This document shows, one piece after another, positions 14,577-15,417 of a DNA stretch of 15,417 nucleotides. Under the pieces are notes generated by a model. It saw only the letters and a program-made list of their open reading frames with translations, had not been told where the DNA came from and did not search any database. The stretch's first letter is position 1; the number at the start of each line of letters is the position of its first letter. The translations under genes were made by a program, and so were the position numbers. Location: contig DIVQ01000111.1 in assembly GCA_002423325.1 (NCBI GenBank), positions 1-15,417 on the forward strand. Direction: 5' to 3'. The stretch comes from Anaerolineales bacterium UBA6128 (lineage in GTDB: Bacteria; Chloroflexota; Anaerolineae; UBA1429).

Positions 14577-14605
14577 ATTGTAGGAGGGGATTGCCGGTTT
14601 GGCAA
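14577..14605 (-). promoter_or_regulatory. Promoter of the MmeI-type gene, -35 inside the flanking repeat
   Basis: On the minus strand TTGCCA (14605-14600), a 17-bp spacer and TACAAT (14582-14577), each one mismatch from consensus. The -35 lies in the loop and inner stem of the palindrome of the right repeat copy. The transcript would start near 14570 with a leader of about 25 bases holding the AGAGGA site. Confidence 0.62.
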
Positions 14606-14667
14606 CCGGCGGTCCCTGTGGGCCTGTAGCCGGGGCATTCTGCCCCGTTCCTCGCTGTTGCCGCGGC
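14593..14667 (+). repeat. 75-bp direct repeat, right copy
   Basis: Same sequence and orientation as 11604-11678 with three differences. It holds the same two hairpins (GCCGGTT-TGGC-AACCGGC at 14593-14610; CGGGGC-ATTCT-GCCCCG). Similarity stops at 14667, just where the left copy continues into the bases encoding the enzyme's C-terminus. Confidence 0.8.
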
Positions 14668-14688
14668 GACCAGTCTGTTGCTGTGCGT

Positions 14689-14697
14689 GGGGGGGGG
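14689..14697 (+). repeat. Run of nine G
   Basis: A homopolymer of nine G residues lies between the right repeat copy and the start of the truncated gene. Such runs slip in replication and in sequencing. No reading frame crosses it that I trust, so no coding effect is claimed. Confidence 0.8.
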
Positions 14698-14754
14698 CGG
14701 TCCAGTAGCCCAACGCGGACACTTGCGGTACACTATGTGCGGAGAGGTGCCCGC

Positions 14755-14940
14755 ATGTCCGTACGGCCAAGGCTGCGAACCCCGCTGCCCCTGATCCTCG
14801 TCGGCGTGCTGCTGTTCCTGCAACTGGTCTCGCCGGCGCCCGTGGTGCTGTTCGCGCCGGTGGCGTTGGCGAGCACGTTGGGGGTGGCGCCGCCCCCGGC
14901 CGCGCCTGAACGGAATCGAGCCGCTCACGGTCAGCCGAAG
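14755..14940 (+). pseudogene. Probable truncated gene start (membrane protein N-terminus, possibly DUF58-like)
   Basis: ATG 14755 has a good site (AGAGGTG, 14743-14749). It opens a believable N-terminus: a basic start MSVRPRLRTPLP then two hydrophobic stretches (LILVGVLLFLQLVSPAPVVL and FAPVALAS). After about residue 45 (near 14890) the frame turns into Arg/Pro/Ala-rich low-quality sequence and then runs antisense across the neighbouring minus-strand gene, so the downstream frame is not credible. The N-terminal pattern (LRTPLPL...LQLVSP) resembles the first helices of DUF58 proteins, which often sit next to VWA genes, but the rest of that domain is absent. A weak TACACT -10-like box is at 14729-14734. 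The end coordinate is approximate. It could also be a short genuine membrane peptide or chance. Confidence 0.35.
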
Positions 14941-14946
14941 GCGGCG

Positions 14947-15000
14947 CTCCGGCGCTCGCTATTGCTCTGGCGCTCGCCAGTACTCTGGCGCGCTACCACA
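14947..15000 (+). repeat. Three imperfect 18-bp tandem units at the end of the VWA-type gene
   Basis: Units begin CTCCGGCGCTCG (14947), CTCTGGCGCTCG (14965) and CTCTGGCGCGCT (14983), each 18 bp. The third overlaps the stop codon (14993-14995) of the minus-strand gene. No T-tailed terminator was found here. Confidence 0.4.
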
Positions 15001-15417
15001 GCCCGCTCAGCAGGCCGTGCAGCCACTCCCAGAACGATGGTCGTTGCTCAGGCGTCGGCGTTGGTTGGGCCGGGGCGGGCGTCGGGTCGGTCTCGGGCGG
15101 CGGCGCCTCGACCACGTCAGATGGCAGCACTCGGTAGGCAGCGTTCCCCTGCACGACGATCACCTCGGTCCCCAGCGCCAGGTAAGGCCCCCAGCCCGGA
15201 TTGGCGCGCAGCAGCTCGTAGTAGCGCGCGCTGCCAAAGGGGACTGCTTCGGTGCGCATCGCCGCGTCCCAGGTGGTATCGGTCCAGATGCCGTCGCGGA
15301 GGACAAAGGTGCGGGCGCCCACCGCGCGTACCTGCTCGACCGCGGGCTGCTCGGCCACTTCGGCTCTGCGCATAGACTCTTGTGCCACGGCCTTGTCTAC
15401 GGCCGCCTCGCCTGAGA
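14993..15417 (-). CDS. C-terminal part of a VWA/VIT-type domain protein (5' end beyond the window)
   Basis: The frame is open from the right edge to TAG at 14993-14995, 140 residues visible. It contains VRAVGARTFVLRDGIWTDTT, FGSARYYELLRANPGWGPYL and ALGTEVIVVQGNAAYRVLP, a conserved C-terminal module I associate with bacterial VWA-domain (marine-proteobacterial-sortase/inter-alpha-trypsin-like) proteins. A Pro/Thr-rich linker (PPPETDPTPAPAQPTPTPEQ) and a short aromatic amphipathic end (FWEWLHGLLSGLW) follow. The VWA domain itself would lie to the right and is not visible, so the family call rests on the tail. A GTG at 15388 is in frame, but SGEAAVDKAVAQE upstream of it reads as continuing protein, so it is not the start. 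The product is probably exported or membrane-associated. Confidence 0.7.
   Translation of the reverse strand, partial: SGEAAVDKAVAQESMRRAEVAEQPAVEQVRAVGARTFVLRDGIWTDTTWDAAMRTEAVPFGSARYYELLRANPGWGPYLALGTEVIVVQGNAAYRVLPSDVVEAPPPETDPTPAPAQPTPTPEQRPSFWEWLHGLLSGLW

Noticed and set aside
14545..14928. Upstream in-frame extension of the MmeI-type gene (128 codons)
   Set aside because: The extension runs through the repeat and Arg/Pro/His-rich sequence. ATG 14544 has a proper ribosome binding site and matches the expected N-terminus of the family.
14941..15375. Plus-strand continuation of the truncated frame opposite the VWA-type gene
   Set aside because: Arg/Ala/Pro-rich with no recognisable motif, while the minus strand there encodes a recognisable conserved tail.

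Overview
The window reads as a GC-rich bacterial chromosome, most likely a Chloroflexota member (Anaerolineae-type). This is inferred from gene content (an amino-acid permease with a long N-terminal extension, an ECF sigma/anti-sigma/membrane beta-repeat trio, DUF4432, an MmeI-type enzyme, the tail of a VWA-type protein) and from base composition, not from any marker gene. Genes are tightly packed with good Shine-Dalgarno sites. Several intergenic gaps carry readable promoters (three share a CGCTA(G/T)AAT -10 region) and terminators. No tRNA, rRNA, CRISPR array, transposase or phage gene was seen.

Left part (1-3929), transport: the tail of a LivF-type branched-chain amino-acid ABC ATPase, then a polar amino-acid ABC permease with about 240 extra N-terminal residues and its GlnQ-type ATPase. 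These converge on a minus-strand MalK/UgpC-type sugar-importer ATPase that stands alone and has an unusual insert before its Walker A motif. A divergent promoter region (about 3970-4042) drives this gene leftwards and comF rightwards.

Middle part (4066-11521), all plus strand: a ComF-like phosphoribosyltransferase, a TGS-domain uridine-kinase-like nucleoside kinase, a DUF4432 (galactose-mutarotase-like) protein, a terminator hairpin, and a small YfcE/MJ0936-type phosphodiesterase. Next is an envelope-stress-like module: ECF sigma factor, overlapping zinc-finger anti-sigma factor, and a secreted or membrane protein with bactofilin-like repeats. A perfect SigW-type promoter (TGAAAC-N16-CGTATA) sits directly upstream of the sigma gene, its -35 overlapping the previous stop codon, so the module is probably autoregulated. 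A bacterial sugar transferase (polyprenyl-phosphate glycosyl-1-phosphate transferase) follows, with its own promoter and a structured leader, and ends at a strong intrinsic terminator.

Right part (11600-15417), accessory: a complete single-chain MmeI-type (Type IIL) restriction-modification enzyme on the minus strand. Its nuclease motif (D-X9-E-X-K) and methyltransferase motifs (DPACGSGNF, NPPF) are intact. It is bracketed by 75-bp direct repeats, 72/75 identical. The upstream copy appears to supply the gene's -35 box and a tandem copy downstream contains its stop codon. The target-recognition part of the gene is markedly lower in GC, which suggests a swapped domain. Beyond it lie a probable truncated gene start (DUF58-like, weak) and the C-terminal end of a VWA/VIT-type protein running off the window.
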